This document shows positions 1-10,019 of a DNA stretch of 64,000 bases, in pieces. The first letter of the stretch is position 1. Every line of letters begins with the position of its first letter. A program made the position numbers and the translations under genes. A model generated the notes under the pieces. The model was given only the letters and a program-made list of their open reading frames with translations, had not been told where the DNA came from and searched no databases. This DNA comes from Diplonema papillatum (lineage: Eukaryota > Euglenozoa > Diplonemea > Diplonemida > Diplonemidae): positions 124,001 through 188,000 of the forward strand of contig JAPJBO010000246.1 in assembly GCA_030068145.1 (NCBI GenBank), read 5' to 3'.

Positions 1-47
1 TGCCGGTCCTGGAGGCGAAGCTGCGGCTGTTCCTCGCCCGCCACGGC
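1..47 (+). pseudogene. Fragment of a duplicate of the FY-repeat gene
   Basis: The first 47 bases are identical, base for base, to positions 624-670 inside the following gene (N-terminal region before the repeats). The match stops abruptly at 48, and what follows is non-coding. The fragment therefore represents either the edge of an upstream paralogue running off the window or a truncated duplicate. Which of the two cannot be decided without sequence to the left. Confidence 0.7.
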
Positions 48-55
48 GCGGCCGG

Positions 56-125
56 TGGTGAGAGGCAGTGCTCCGAGTCTGAATAGTAAGCTAAGATCCC
101 CCCCCTCCTATTGAACTAAGATTTC
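56..125 (+). repeat. Partial copy of dispersed repeat family K
   Basis: Contains GAGAGGCAGTG followed by two CTAAGAT-oligo-C tracts, matching the 3' part of copies at 11588-11668, 32225-32315 and 33948-34030. It lies between the gene fragment at 1-47 and the ATG at 224. Confidence 0.5.
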
Positions 126-188
126 CCCCCCGAACTCCCTCGGAAATGTTATGAAACCAAATATATCCATCTGAGGTAAGTGCCTTGC

Positions 189-190
189 AG
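189..190 (+). promoter_or_regulatory. Candidate splice or trans-splice acceptor
   Basis: TTGCAG ends at 190, 33 nt before the first in-frame ATG at 224, downstream of an oligo-C/pyrimidine stretch. A donor-like GAGGTAAGT sits only a few bases upstream (173-181), too close to form an intron with this acceptor. Use of the site is inference. Confidence 0.3.
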
Positions 191-223
191 GCGTTGTCAC
201 ACATACACCAGCATCATGCGGTA

Positions 224-3200
224 ATGACGGACCTGCCCAACCCGCACATCTGTGGTGATGGCACGGTGTACTATTTGTACGAAGGTGGCGGAGACGCCGT
301 GTACTGGTACGTGGTCGCCGGGGGAACAGGCGACCGATGGCGGTGGAGGGTCAACGAGGCCTCGGGGCGCCGGTACTTCGTGAACGCCGCCACCAGGGCG
401 TCCGTGTGGGACCTACCCGAGGTGCCGGCCGCGGCGCGGCCGCTGGACGTGGCGTCGACGGCGCTGTGCCGCGCGGCGGCGGCTGCGCTCGTGGAGCAGG
501 GTGCCGCGGGGGACCCTTCGGCCACCGCGCTGCGGCTGGCGGCTTGCCACCTGTTCGACCCGGCCCGGGCGCTGGCTTTGCTGGCCGAGGCTTTCCCGCC
601 GGGAGCCGGCGGCTCGCCGGACCTGCCGGTCCTGGAGGCGAAGCTGCGGCTGTTCCTCGCCCGCCACGGCACCGGCGCCCCTGAGGCCGTGCCTGCCACC
701 GCGAAAAAGTGGCAGCAGACCCCGGGAGCCCTCCTCACGCACCTCTCCCAGCAGAACCGGGTCGACGCAAACGCGCTTCGAAAGCCGTGGTGCGCGACCT
801 CGTGGGAGTCCGTGGCGGAGGTGGCAGGCATCCTGTGTGAACCTGTCGCCAAAGCCAACGGCGGGCTCACGCTGGCGCCGGTGACCTTGCACGTGCCCCT
901 CGTCGGGGACGGCGCGCCGGCGGCCGATCCGGCCAAAAAACCGCCGCGGCCGGCGGCGGCCGGCGGCGCGGCCGACCGCCTGGTCGCGAAGCTGGCGCGG
1001 TTCTACGCGGCCGCCGCGCCCGAGAAGGTCGCGCAATGCCCCCTGATCGCCGAGAGGTTCGGCGGCGACGAGCTCGCGCTCTTCGAGAACCTGAAGGCGC
1101 GGTACCCGGACCACGCGGCGCTCCTCTCGGCGGACCAGGCTGACGGGGCGGCCCCCGTGGCTGCGTTTCCATCAAGTCCACCGAAGGTGGAGCAACCGTT
1201 GGATGCGAACACGCCCGCCCCGCCGCCGCGGAGTTCGTCTGCTTTGGCGAAGATGAACCTCGTCCAGCGGCTGACAGCGTTCTACGGCCACGCGGCGCCC
1301 GACAAAATCGGTCAAATCGAGCGCATCGTCGAGCACTTCGACGACGAGGCCGCCCTGGTCGACTCGTTGAAGACGCGGTACCCCAGCCACGCCCACCTGC
1401 TCGACCCGCCGTCGTTTTCCGTCGACAAGCCGCGGCCGCCGTCCCCCGCGAGCTCCGCCCGCCCGCCGCGCGCGGCGACGCCGGCCTCGTCTTCCGCGGG
1501 CGGCCACGACGCTGCCCTGACCCAGAAGCTCAGCGCCTTCTACGCTGCGGCTTCCCCTGACAAGCTCGGGCAGGTCCCGGTGGTCGTCCAGCAGTTCGGC
1601 GGCGCGGAGGATGAGCTCATCAAGAACCTGAAGTCAAGGTACCCCTCACACGCCCACCTCCTCGACCCTGCCCCGAAGCCTCCAGGGAACCCTGGCAACC
1701 CCCTGCCGCCGATTCTCAAGTCCCCCAGGAAGGCCCCTGCCGCCGCCCTATCGCAGAAGCTATCGAGGTTCTACGCGGTTGCCGCGCCCGACCAGTTGCC
1801 GCAGGTTCCGGCGATCGTCGCGAAGTTCGAAGCGGACGAGGCGCAGCTCGTTGCGGAGCTCAAGAAAAAGTACCCGGACCACGCGCACCTGCTGTCCCCC
1901 ATCCAGGCGGGCGTCTGCACGCCGGACGAAGCGGAGGAGACCAGCAAGTCGACGTTCGGGCGGCAGCTCGTTGGCTTCTACAAAGCCGCCGCGCCGGAGA
2001 AGGTCAACCAGGTCCCGCACATCCTGCGGCGGTTCAAAAACGAGGAGGAAGAGCTCTTGAGCAGCCTCCGCGCCCGGTACCCGGACAACGCGCACCTCCT
2101 GCCCGCTCCCCCCCCGGGGAAGGACGGTTCCTTACCCCTCAAAACCAGCACCAATACCAACGATCCCCCGGGGAAGGACGGCTCCGACGACCCCCCGGGG
2201 AAGGACGGTTCCGTGCCCCTCAAAACCAGCACCAAGAACAACGACCCCCGAGCCGACGGCTCCCCTCCTCCTTTGACTGCCGCCCGGCTCGAGAAGTTCT
2301 ACTCCGCGGCGTGCCCCGGCAAGGTCGGCCAAGTACCCGCGATCCTGCGGCAGTTCCACGGCGACGAGGCCGCGCTCCTCGACAACCTGCGCGCGCGGTT
2401 TCCCGGCTTCGCGCACTTGCTGGGCGGGGCGGCGGACGCGGACCGGGGCCAAAAAAACGACCTGGCCGCGCAGCTGGTCGCGTTTTACAAAGCCGCTGCG
2501 CCGGACAAGGTGGAGCAGGTCCCGGCAATCTTGGAACAGTTCAAGGGAGACGAGGCGAAGCTCTTGGAGAACCTGCGGGCACGGTATCCGAGCTTTGCGC
2601 ATTTGCTCGGTGAAGCGCAAAGTGGGAATCAGCCTGCAGAAAGCGACCTGGCCGCGCAGCTAGTTACGTTTTACAAAGCAGCTGCACCGGACAAGGTGGA
2701 GCAGGTTCCGACAATCTTGGAACAGTTCAAGGGAGACGAGGCGAAGCTCTTGGAAAACCTGCGGGCACGGTATCCGAGCTTTGCGCATTTGCTCGGTGAA
2801 GCGCAAAGTGGGAATCAGCCTGCGGAAAGCGACCTGGCCGCGCAGCTAGTTACGTTTTACAAAGCAGCTGCACCGGACAAAGTAGAGCAGGTCCCGACAA
2901 TCTTGCAACAGTTCAAGGGGGACGAGGCGAAGCTCTTAGAGAATCTGCGGGCACGGTATCCGAGCTTTGCGCATTTGCTCGGTGAAACGCAGGATGAGAA
3001 CAACAAGCTTGGGAAAAGGAACCTGACCGCGCAGCTGGTTGCATTCTACAAAGCGGCTGCGCCGGACAAGGTGGAGCAGGTCCCGACAATCTTGCAACAG
3101 TTCAAGGGGGACGAGGCGAAGCTCTTAGAGAATCTGCGGGCACGGTATCCGAGCTTTGCGCACTTGCTCGGTGAAACGCAGGATGAGAACAACAAGCTTG

Positions 3201-6200
3201 GGAAAAGGGACCTGACCGCGCAGCTGGTTGCATTCTACAAAGCGGCTGCGCCGGACAAGGTGGAGCAGGTCCCGACAATCCTGCAACGGTTCAAGGGGGA
3301 GGAGGCCAAACTTCTCGAAAACCTGCGCGCCCGGTTCCCGGAGTCCGCGCATTTGCTGGCGGATCCGGCGATCGAAGCCCCCGCCGACGACTCGGAGCTC
3401 TCGAAGCGGCTGCTGGTGTTCTACCGCGCGGCCTCGCCGGAGAAGGTGGACCAAGTCCCCGCGATCGTGGCGCAGTACAAAGGCGAGGAAGCGAAGCTGC
3501 TCGACACTCTGCGCGCACGCTTCCCAGATTCCGCGCATTTGCTGGCGGAGCCGGGCGTTGCCAAAAAAGACGACGTTAGCCTCACAGATCGATTGCTGGC
3601 CTTTTACAAAGTCGCGGCACCGGAAAAAGTGGAGCAGGTGCCCGCGATCGTGGCGCAGTACAAAGGCGAGGAAGCGAAGCTGCTCGACGCTCTGCGCGCC
3701 CGCTTCCCGGATTCCGCGCATTTGCTGGCGGAGCCGGGCGTTGACAAGAACGGCGGCGCGAGCTTCACGGAGCGATTGCTGGCTTTTTACAAAGTCGCGG
3801 CACCGGAGAAGCTGGAGCAGGTGCCCGTGATCGTGGCGCAGTACAAAGGCGAGGAAGCGAAGCTGCTCGACGCTCTGCGCGCCCGCTTCCCGGATTCCGC
3901 GCATTTGCTCGCAGAGCCGGCGCCTGAGGTTGGCTCGGACAACGCCGGCGGCGACGTCGGCCTCGCGGAGCGATTGCTGGCCTTTTACAAAGTCGCGGCG
4001 CCCGAGAAGGTGGAGCAGGTGCCCACGATTTTGGCTCAGTACAAAGGCGAGGAAGCGAAGCTGCTCGACGCTCTGCGCGCACGCTTCCCGGATTCCGCAC
4101 ATTTGCTGGCAGAACCGGGCGTTGCCAAAAAAGACGACGTGAGCCTCACAGATCGATTGCTGGCCTTTTACAAAGTCGCGGCACCGGAAAAAGTGGAGCA
4201 GGTGCCCGCGATCGTGGCGCAGTACAAAGGCGAGGAAGCCAAGTTGCTCGACACTCTGCGCGCCCGCTTCCCTGATTACGCACATTTGCTGGCAGAAGCG
4301 GGCGTTGCCAAGGACGGCGGCGTGAGCCTCACGGATCGATTGCTGGTTTTTTACAAAGTCGCGGCACCGGAGAAGCTGGAGCAGGTGCCCGTGATCGTGG
4401 CGCAGTACAAAGGCGAGGAAGCGAAGCTGCTCGACGCTCTGCGCGCCCGCTTCCCGGATTCCGCGCACCTGCTGGAGGAACCGAGCGACGCCCGCGGCGA
4501 TGCAAGGCTTGCTCCGAGCCAGGCGTCCGAGCCTGAGAAGAAGGACCAGCCCGTGATCGCGGTGCAGCACGACGGTGAGGAAACGATAGTGCAGGAACCA
4601 CGTTTGCCGACAGACAAGCCACCCGGACACGACGAAAAAGACGCCCGAAGCAAGGCGGACCTCGCCGAGCGCCTGCACGCCTTTTACGAGGCCGCGGCGC
4701 CGGAGAAGCTGGACCAGGTGCCCGTGATCGCGGCGCGGTACAAAGGCGACCGAGAAGAGCTCTTCGACAGCCTGCGGAGCCGGTTCCCGAGGCACGCGCA
4801 CCTCCTCGACGAGCCGGCACCGCCGCCGCCGCCGCCGCCGCCGGCGGCCGGCGGCGAAAAGCGCGGAAAGCGAGCATCAACCCTCGGCGCGCGGCTGGCC
4901 GCGTTCTACGCCGCCGCCGCCCCCGAGCGGGTGTCGCAGGTCTCCTCAGTGCTCGAGCGCTTCGCGGGGACGGAGGACGAGCTGCTGCAAACCCTGCGGG
5001 ACCGTTACCCGGCGCACGCACACCTGCTCGCGGTTGGTCGGATGCCTGACGAACACACGGGTGCAACAAACTCGCAACTACTCGCGGCCGGCCGGACGGA
5101 CGCGAGTTCCGCGGCGTCGGACGAAGATTGCGAAGGGCAAGACCCGGCGGCGAAAGCGCTGGCCCAAAGGCTCGCCTCGTTCTACCGCGAAGCCGCCCCC
5201 GACCGCGTCGAGCACGTCCCGGCGATCGTCGGCCAGTTCAAGGGGAACACGGCGGAGCTGCTCGCGACGCTCAGGGCCCGCTACCCGCGGCACGCCCACC
5301 TGATCGACGCGCCCGGCGGCGCGGCGGCGGCGGCGCCGCTCGAAAGCTCGCTCGCCGCCTTTTACCGCGCGGCGGCCCCCGAAAAGCTGGGACAGGTGCC
5401 CGAAATCGCGCGCCGGTTCCGGGGCGAGGAAGCCGAGCTGCTGGGCAACCTGCGCGCGAAGTACCCCGCGTTCGCGCACCTGCTCTCCGACGCCGGCGAG
5501 GCCTGCACCGCCGAGAAGCTGGCCGCCTTCTACCGTTCCGCGGCGCCCGACCAACTCGACGCCGTCCCGGGCCTCGCCCGCGAATACTCGGGGCAACCCG
5601 AAAAGCTCCTTGCGACCCTGCTCCGGAGGCACCCGCAGCACCGGCACCTCTTGTTAAGCAGCTTCGGGGGTGCGGGGGGCGAGGCGGAGTCGTCCTGGTC
5701 CGACGCGACGACGGCTGCGATGGTGCCGGTGGACAGCGAGCTGCTGTGCAGGGAGCTGCGCGGGTTTTACAGGGCGTTCGCGCCCGAGCGGGCGGCGGCC
5801 GAGCTGCCGGCGGTGCTCGCGGCGGCGCGCGCGTCGGCCGCAGACGCCCTGCGGAGGGTCAAGCGGGGGTACCCGATGCACGCGGCGGCGCTCGACGAGC
5901 TCTGGCGGCGCTGCGAAGCGGCGGCGGGCGAGCCGTCAGCCGACGACACCGACGGAGAGTCGTACGACGAGGTCAGCGACTTGGAGACCGACTCCCTGCG
6001 CGCCACCAGCAGCGAGCCGCCGGCGACCTACCCGCCGCGGCGGCTCTCCCTGCTGGCCCGGGCGCTCCTGGAACCGGGGAACGGGGACGCGGCTGCGGCT
6101 GGGGATCCCCCGAAGAAGCGGGGGGAGGTGTCACGCGGGTCGACGACAACCTCGCCGCCGCCGTCGGCGGCGGGGGTGTGTCCGGGGGAAGCCGGCGGGG

Positions 6201-7714
6201 CGAAGCTCAGCGACGAGCACGTGCGGCGGCTGCTGCAGACGGTGCGCGCGGCGCAGGACGACGCGAAGCGGGCGGAGGCGGAGCTGCGGCGGTCGCGGGT
6301 GCGGGAAGCCGACCTCGTGCGCGGCGTCGCCGCCGCGCGGACCGCCGCGAAGGCGGCCGACAAGCGGTGGGGCGCCCGCGTGGCGGAGCTCGAAAAAAGC
6401 CTGTCCGAGGCCTCGGCCAGGAACCGGCTGCTGCTGCACGACAAGGTCGCCGGCAAGCCGTCGAACAACGGCTTCGAGTTCCACGAGCGGGTGGCCCTCG
6501 AGCGCATCGCCGACATCTCCCGAGGTGGAGACACCGCCCAGCTGCCCACGCAGCAGCGGTCCCTCGCCAGCACGCCGCTCGGCCTCACCCCGCAAGCCTG
6601 CACACCTTCAGACGCCTCGTTTCAGCTGCCGTTTGCCGCGAAGCCTGTGTGCGCTAGGCCGGCGGCGTCGGCGGCGGGCACTCCGCCGCTGTCGTTCGCG
6701 ACGGAGAGCCTCCACTTCACGCAGTCCGCGGCGGAGCGCGACTTGAACTTAACCCGGTTGCACACCGAACCCATGCTGCAAACGGCCCGGCCGCACGCCG
6801 TCGACGACGGCACCCCCGCAACCACCCCTCGCGCGCCGCCCAGCGTCCCCCGCAAGCGGCAGCCCGACGCCAGCCGCGGCACGTGCCCGCACTGCCAGTC
6901 CGAGGGGACCCCGAGGGCGAGCCGCCGGCCGCCTTCTCCTCCTGCCGGCCAGTCACCGAACCGGGTCGCCGTCGTCGTTGGGCGGGACGCGAAGGCCGCC
7001 GCCGCCGGGGGGCTGGCGGCGGCGGCGGAGGGTAGCACGCCGCGCGGGGCGGGGTCCCCGTTTTTCGCGGACCCGGGCAGCAGCTACGTCGAGCGGCCCG
7101 ACGCCGCCGGCGCGGAGCTCGACAGCGACGGCGAGTCGACGACCCCACCACCGCCGATGCCTGTCCAGCTGACGCTGCTGCCGCCGCCGCCGCCGCCGCC
7201 GCCGGTTGTCCGGCGAGCGCACGCGGGTGTCAATACGGACGCCGGGTTTCTGGGTGAGATCGCGCGGCTGGCCATGCGGGTCGGCGAAAGCACGTTGCTG
7301 CGGTGCGAAGTCGAGCGGCAGCTGGTCGACCTCGCCTTGACGGTGCGCAAGCAGGAGCACGAGGCAGCCCGCCTGCGCGCTGAGCTCCTGCACTACACAG
7401 CCCCGGCGACCGCTGTAGCCGCTGCCGTCGTGCTCTGCATGCAGGGTGCGGTGGCAGCGCGGGGGAGCGTCCCGCGGGCGAGGGGGTCTCTCGCGCCGAA
7501 GCACCGCGCCGCCCACTCCCTTCCGGTTCCGGCCCACGATCCCGCGAACGAGGCGGCGCCGGACGAGACGGCGCCTCTGCACCTCATCGAAGAGCTCGGC
7601 CGGCTGCACCTCCTGCACAACCGTGCCAAGGGCGGCAACGCTACGCCGAGCAACGCAGCGCAGCGCAGGGCAGCCGCCTACAAGTGCTTGCGCGAGGTCG
7701 CCGCCGACGCATGA
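224..7714 (+). CDS. Giant WW-domain protein with about 23 FY...PEK repeats and C-terminal coiled coil
   Basis: 2496 aa from the ATG at 224 (the frame is open further up, but only with a TTG). Near residues 35-70 is a WW-like segment (W-R-W-R, then GRRYFVN and SVWDLP). From about residue 250 to 1895 come roughly 23 copies of a 50-residue unit with consensus L-x-x-x-L-x-x-FY-x-x-A-APEK-x-x-QVP-x-I-x-x-x-F-x-G-x-E-x-x-LL-x-x-LRARYP-x-x-AHLL, joined by variable linkers; one further unit is degenerate (near 4510-4600). The C-terminal 600 residues are acidic, Pro-rich and coiled-coil-forming (about 6200-6450 and 7240-7390), with polyproline runs. The unit resembles FY...PEK repeats I recall from kinetoplastid proteins; exact function is unknown. 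A scaffold or cytoskeletal role is inference. No introns are evident. Copies 7-11 and 12-17 are nearly identical at DNA level, so the array is still evolving. Confidence 0.9.
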   Translation: MTDLPNPHICGDGTVYYLYEGGGDAVYWYVVAGGTGDRWRWRVNEASGRRYFVNAATRASVWDLPEVPAAARPLDVASTALCRAAAAALVEQGAAGDPSATALRLAACHLFDPARALALLAEAFPPGAGGSPDLPVLEAKLRLFLARHGTGAPEAVPATAKKWQQTPGALLTHLSQQNRVDANALRKPWCATSWESVAEVAGILCEPVAKANGGLTLAPVTLHVPLVGDGAPAADPAKKPPRPAAAGGAADRLVAKLARFYAAAAPEKVAQCPLIAERFGGDELALFENLKARYPDHAALLSADQADGAAPVAAFPSSPPKVEQPLDANTPAPPPRSSSALAKMNLVQRLTAFYGHAAPDKIGQIERIVEHFDDEAALVDSLKTRYPSHAHLLDPPSFSVDKPRPPSPASSARPPRAATPASSSAGGHDAALTQKLSAFYAAASPDKLGQVPVVVQQFGGAEDELIKNLKSRYPSHAHLLDPAPKPPGNPGNPLPPILKSPRKAPAAALSQKLSRFYAVAAPDQLPQVPAIVAKFEADEAQLVAELKKKYPDHAHLLSPIQAGVCTPDEAEETSKSTFGRQLVGFYKAAAPEKVNQVPHILRRFKNEEEELLSSLRARYPDNAHLLPAPPPGKDGSLPLKTSTNTNDPPGKDGSDDPPGKDGSVPLKTSTKNNDPRADGSPPPLTAARLEKFYSAACPGKVGQVPAILRQFHGDEAALLDNLRARFPGFAHLLGGAADADRGQKNDLAAQLVAFYKAAAPDKVEQVPAILEQFKGDEAKLLENLRARYPSFAHLLGEAQSGNQPAESDLAAQLVTFYKAAAPDKVEQVPTILEQFKGDEAKLLENLRARYPSFAHLLGEAQSGNQPAESDLAAQLVTFYKAAAPDKVEQVPTILQQFKGDEAKLLENLRARYPSFAHLLGETQDENNKLGKRNLTAQLVAFYKAAAPDKVEQVPTILQQFKGDEAKLLENLRARYPSFAHLLGETQDENNKLGKRDLTAQLVAFYKAAAPDKVEQVPTILQRFKGEEAKLLENLRARFPESAHLLADPAIEAPADDSELSKRLLVFYRAASPEKVDQVPAIVAQYKGEEAKLLDTLRARFPDSAHLLAEPGVAKKDDVSLTDRLLAFYKVAAPEKVEQVPAIVAQYKGEEAKLLDALRARFPDSAHLLAEPGVDKNGGASFTERLLAFYKVAAPEKLEQVPVIVAQYKGEEAKLLDALRARFPDSAHLLAEPAPEVGSDNAGGDVGLAERLLAFYKVAAPEKVEQVPTILAQYKGEEAKLLDALRARFPDSAHLLAEPGVAKKDDVSLTDRLLAFYKVAAPEKVEQVPAIVAQYKGEEAKLLDTLRARFPDYAHLLAEAGVAKDGGVSLTDRLLVFYKVAAPEKLEQVPVIVAQYKGEEAKLLDALRARFPDSAHLLEEPSDARGDARLAPSQASEPEKKDQPVIAVQHDGEETIVQEPRLPTDKPPGHDEKDARSKADLAERLHAFYEAAAPEKLDQVPVIAARYKGDREELFDSLRSRFPRHAHLLDEPAPPPPPPPPAAGGEKRGKRASTLGARLAAFYAAAAPERVSQVSSVLERFAGTEDELLQTLRDRYPAHAHLLAVGRMPDEHTGATNSQLLAAGRTDASSAASDEDCEGQDPAAKALAQRLASFYREAAPDRVEHVPAIVGQFKGNTAELLATLRARYPRHAHLIDAPGGAAAAAPLESSLAAFYRAAAPEKLGQVPEIARRFRGEEAELLGNLRAKYPAFAHLLSDAGEACTAEKLAAFYRSAAPDQLDAVPGLAREYSGQPEKLLATLLRRHPQHRHLLLSSFGGAGGEAESSWSDATTAAMVPVDSELLCRELRGFYRAFAPERAAAELPAVLAAARASAADALRRVKRGYPMHAAALDELWRRCEAAAGEPSADDTDGESYDEVSDLETDSLRATSSEPPATYPPRRLSLLARALLEPGNGDAAAAGDPPKKRGEVSRGSTTTSPPPSAAGVCPGEAGGAKLSDEHVRRLLQTVRAAQDDAKRAEAELRRSRVREADLVRGVAAARTAAKAADKRWGARVAELEKSLSEASARNRLLLHDKVAGKPSNNGFEFHERVALERIADISRGGDTAQLPTQQRSLASTPLGLTPQACTPSDASFQLPFAAKPVCARPAASAAGTPPLSFATESLHFTQSAAERDLNLTRLHTEPMLQTARPHAVDDGTPATTPRAPPSVPRKRQPDASRGTCPHCQSEGTPRASRRPPSPPAGQSPNRVAVVVGRDAKAAAAGGLAAAAEGSTPRGAGSPFFADPGSSYVERPDAAGAELDSDGESTTPPPPMPVQLTLLPPPPPPPPVVRRAHAGVNTDAGFLGEIARLAMRVGESTLLRCEVERQLVDLALTVRKQEHEAARLRAELLHYTAPATAVAAAVVLCMQGAVAARGSVPRARGSLAPKHRAAHSLPVPAHDPANEAAPDETAPLHLIEELGRLHLLHNRAKGGNATPSNAAQRRAAAYKCLREVAADA
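974..5910 (+). repeat. Coding tandem array of FY-repeats
   Basis: About 23 units of 150-200 nt, each encoding FY near its start and AHLL near its end. Units 1-6 and 18-23 are well diverged. Two blocks (2461-3350 and about 3400-4480) consist of near-identical copies and use more A/T at third positions, which points to two recent local expansions. Variation is concentrated in linker length and sequence. Confidence 0.9.
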
Positions 7715-8105
7715 AGGGGCAAAGCGGAAACGAAGCACGAAGCGAACCCGATCTGATAGGTGCGACGGAAGGCATCGGTTCACGCTGTCAATTGTTGCCA
7801 CTGTTGCAATACGTGTGAGAGCCAACGGCGGTGAAGTAACGAAGCTTCGAGTGTCCGGTGACTGTACCCCTTGTCAATACCACCCAACGACTGTGGCACA
7901 TGTACAATGTCGGGCGCTTGCGTCTAACAGCACAGGGCATGCGTGACACAGCCGTGTCTGAAATATATGGGTTACTCTGTCAAAGGACAGGACCACGATT
8001 GCAGTGGGTGCCCGATCTGAACAATATTCTACGACATTTTCCGAGACTGCCGTGATTTAGATATGAGTCAGCCAGGTGTCGTCGGCCACCCGATAGTATC
8101 ACTTC

Positions 8106-8492
8106 CTAGCACCTGCTTGGGAACTGCCCTCCCGAGCCTCCCTGTCTGGTTTGAAGCCAAAAAATGTCATTTAACTGATCTAGAGCCATAGAGTAGGAAA
8201 CGAAAGTGCCCGGCAGGATAACATACGAAGATGCCCGCCATTTCTTCTCCCCTTTCCATCGCTTTGTCGCGAACGGTATGACGAAGCGGTCGATTTCTTT
8301 TTGAGTGAGGCGGTACCAGCAAGTGTGCGAGAGGGCATACACTGTGTGCAGTAACCCTCCGTTCTCTGGGGCTCGCTGCATAAGATTGCAAGCGAGTCCA
8401 TCTTCGTATCCATCGCATTGGTCATATGCGAACGGCACCACCTTCAATTCTGAGTAATTGACATTTACTGAGCACAAGAAGAAACAATTCAC
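8106..8492 (-). CDS. Weak hypothetical ORF, 128 aa
   Basis: Open frame with reasonably varied composition but no recognisable domain. It lacks the strong GC bias of the confirmed genes and is on the opposite strand to all of them. It may be chance or a transposon remnant. Confidence 0.15.
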   Translation of the reverse strand: MNCFFLCSVNVNYSELKVVPFAYDQCDGYEDGLACNLMQRAPENGGLLHTVYALSHTCWYRLTQKEIDRFVIPFATKRWKGEKKWRASSYVILPGTFVSYSMALDQLNDIFWLQTRQGGSGGQFPSRC

Positions 8493-8540
8493 ACCGGGGA
8501 GTCTTTGAGAGTGTCCCCAAATACAGCAGTCTCCATTAGG

Positions 8541-8733
8541 GGGAATTGGAGCTGGCGTCTTCTGGTCTCACGCACTGCTGGTCCTCCGGTACGGCTCGTG
8601 CATCTCTATCTCAAAGAAAAGGTGAAACCAAAGCGGATACTTACTAACAAACGAAGGGGAAGACCGGGTATGAAGGAACACCGACCATACCATGAGGCTA
8701 TGACTGCCGCCGGGACTACGTCACGCCTCGGGC
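8541..8733 (+). repeat. Dispersed repeat family B, copy 1
   Basis: About 190 nt, beginning near GGAGCTGGCGTCT and ending near GCCGGGACTACGTCACGCC, that reappears at 55645-55840 with small indels and substitutions in the same orientation. No ORF is conserved between the copies. Nature unknown. Confidence 0.7.
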
Positions 8734-8979
8734 GGTCCAGTCCAGCTGTTATGCCGACGGACCGCCTGAGGAACGGCCGCCTGAAACCGCGTCGAAGAAG
8801 GATATGGATGCAGGGTAGTTCTGCGGAAGACCCTGAGTCTTCATTCCTGTCTTCTCAAACTCACAGTTTCCACGCGCCTCTTTCACTCCATCTTGTGTGC
8901 GGCTGGAGCGCCGATGCTGCGGGCGAATTCAGCCCTCTTCGTTCCAGCAGCCTCATCTCCGACCCCCCCTTGAACCCGC

Positions 8980-8981
8980 AG
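8980..8981 (+). promoter_or_regulatory. Candidate (trans-)splice acceptor upstream of J/thioredoxin gene
   Basis: A pyrimidine-rich stretch ending CCCGCAG lies 47 nt before the ATG at 9028 and is followed by a purine-rich leader. If transcripts here are trans-spliced, this is the natural leader-addition site. Confidence 0.35.
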
Positions 8982-9027
8982 AGAGGGAGGGCGACATAAA
9001 AGAAAGAAAAGCGAAGGAATACCGCTC

Positions 9028-10019
9028 ATGCTGCCGCCAAAGTGCGCCCTGCTAGGGGCGCTGCTCTGCCTCGTGAACCTCGACGGGGCGGCCGCGCAGC
9101 AGTACACGAGGGAGGATCTGTATGCGACGATGAACCTGACGAGGGAGGCCACGACGAAGGAAATCAAGAAGATGTACCAAAAGTGGAGCAGGATGCTCCA
9201 CCCGGACATCACGGTGTGGCCGAAGGAGTTGGCGAAGCAGCGGTTGATCAAGGTAACGGAAGCCTACGAGATCCTCGCCGACGAAGACCGGAAGAAGGAC
9301 TACGATTCCAGCGGCAGAGTCGACTTAGGCACCGACCCCAACACCGAGTGGAAGCGGTCGAAGTTGTTCGATGGCACGCACGACGCGTTTCAGTTCAGAG
9401 ACGCCGACACGCTCAAGGCAGCGATTGACAACAAGGAAAACTGGTTCATCCTGTTTTGGGGTAAGAACTACCCGGAGTGCCTCGATGCGTCGGCCGTGTG
9501 GCAGAAGTTCGCCACCCGGATGAAGGGCATCGTCAATGTAGGCACGGTGCAGTGCGACGAGCTGATGCCGTCCTGCAGGAGCTTCGGCATGAACACGCTA
9601 CCTGCGATCTTCTCCCTGAAGAAAGGAGTCAAGGGCCACTACAGGGGCCGCATTGAGCAGCAGTCGCTGGTAGAATACGCTGCTGACAACCTGCTGTCAC
9701 ACTCCAACGACCACATCATTGACTACAAACCGGGCTACTTTGGGCAGACCGCGCCTATCATACCAGCTCTCGAAACCGCGGCACCAGGCTCTTCGCTGGC
9801 TTCTGGGTTGCAGGGCATGGCGAGGCCTACCAAATACACCCTGTCTGTCCCAGAGGCGTGGGAGCTGGTCACATTCGAATACACGGACTGCATGGACTGC
9901 CGGATCGAGCTCACCCTCGCAACCGAGACGCTTCAGATGTACACCCGCGGCGACAACATCCGCGTCGTTCGCGTCGATTGCGAGAAAAAGCGCAACCAGG
10001 ACTTCTGCAAGATCGCGCC
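9028..10019 (+). CDS. J/thioredoxin gene, exon 1
   Basis: Encodes signal peptide, J domain, inactive thioredoxin domain and the CMDC domain up to its second Cys motif (DFCKIA). The best donor is GTATGT at 10020, leaving phase 2. The frame stays open past it, and an alternative donor GTTGTT at 10040 would leave phase 1, which is what the next candidate exon needs. Confidence 0.8.

Larger units (their letters stand above)
7715..9027. other. Intergenic region
   Basis: No convincing gene on the + strand. It holds a weak minus-strand ORF (8106-8492), a copy of dispersed repeat B (8541-8733) and a plausible acceptor for the next gene (8980-8981). The rest is unremarkable. Confidence 0.6.

Noticed and set aside
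3125..4801. 558-codon open frame on the minus strand
   Set aside because: It is the antisense shadow of the FY-repeat array; repeat periodicity in multiples of three keeps the frame open.
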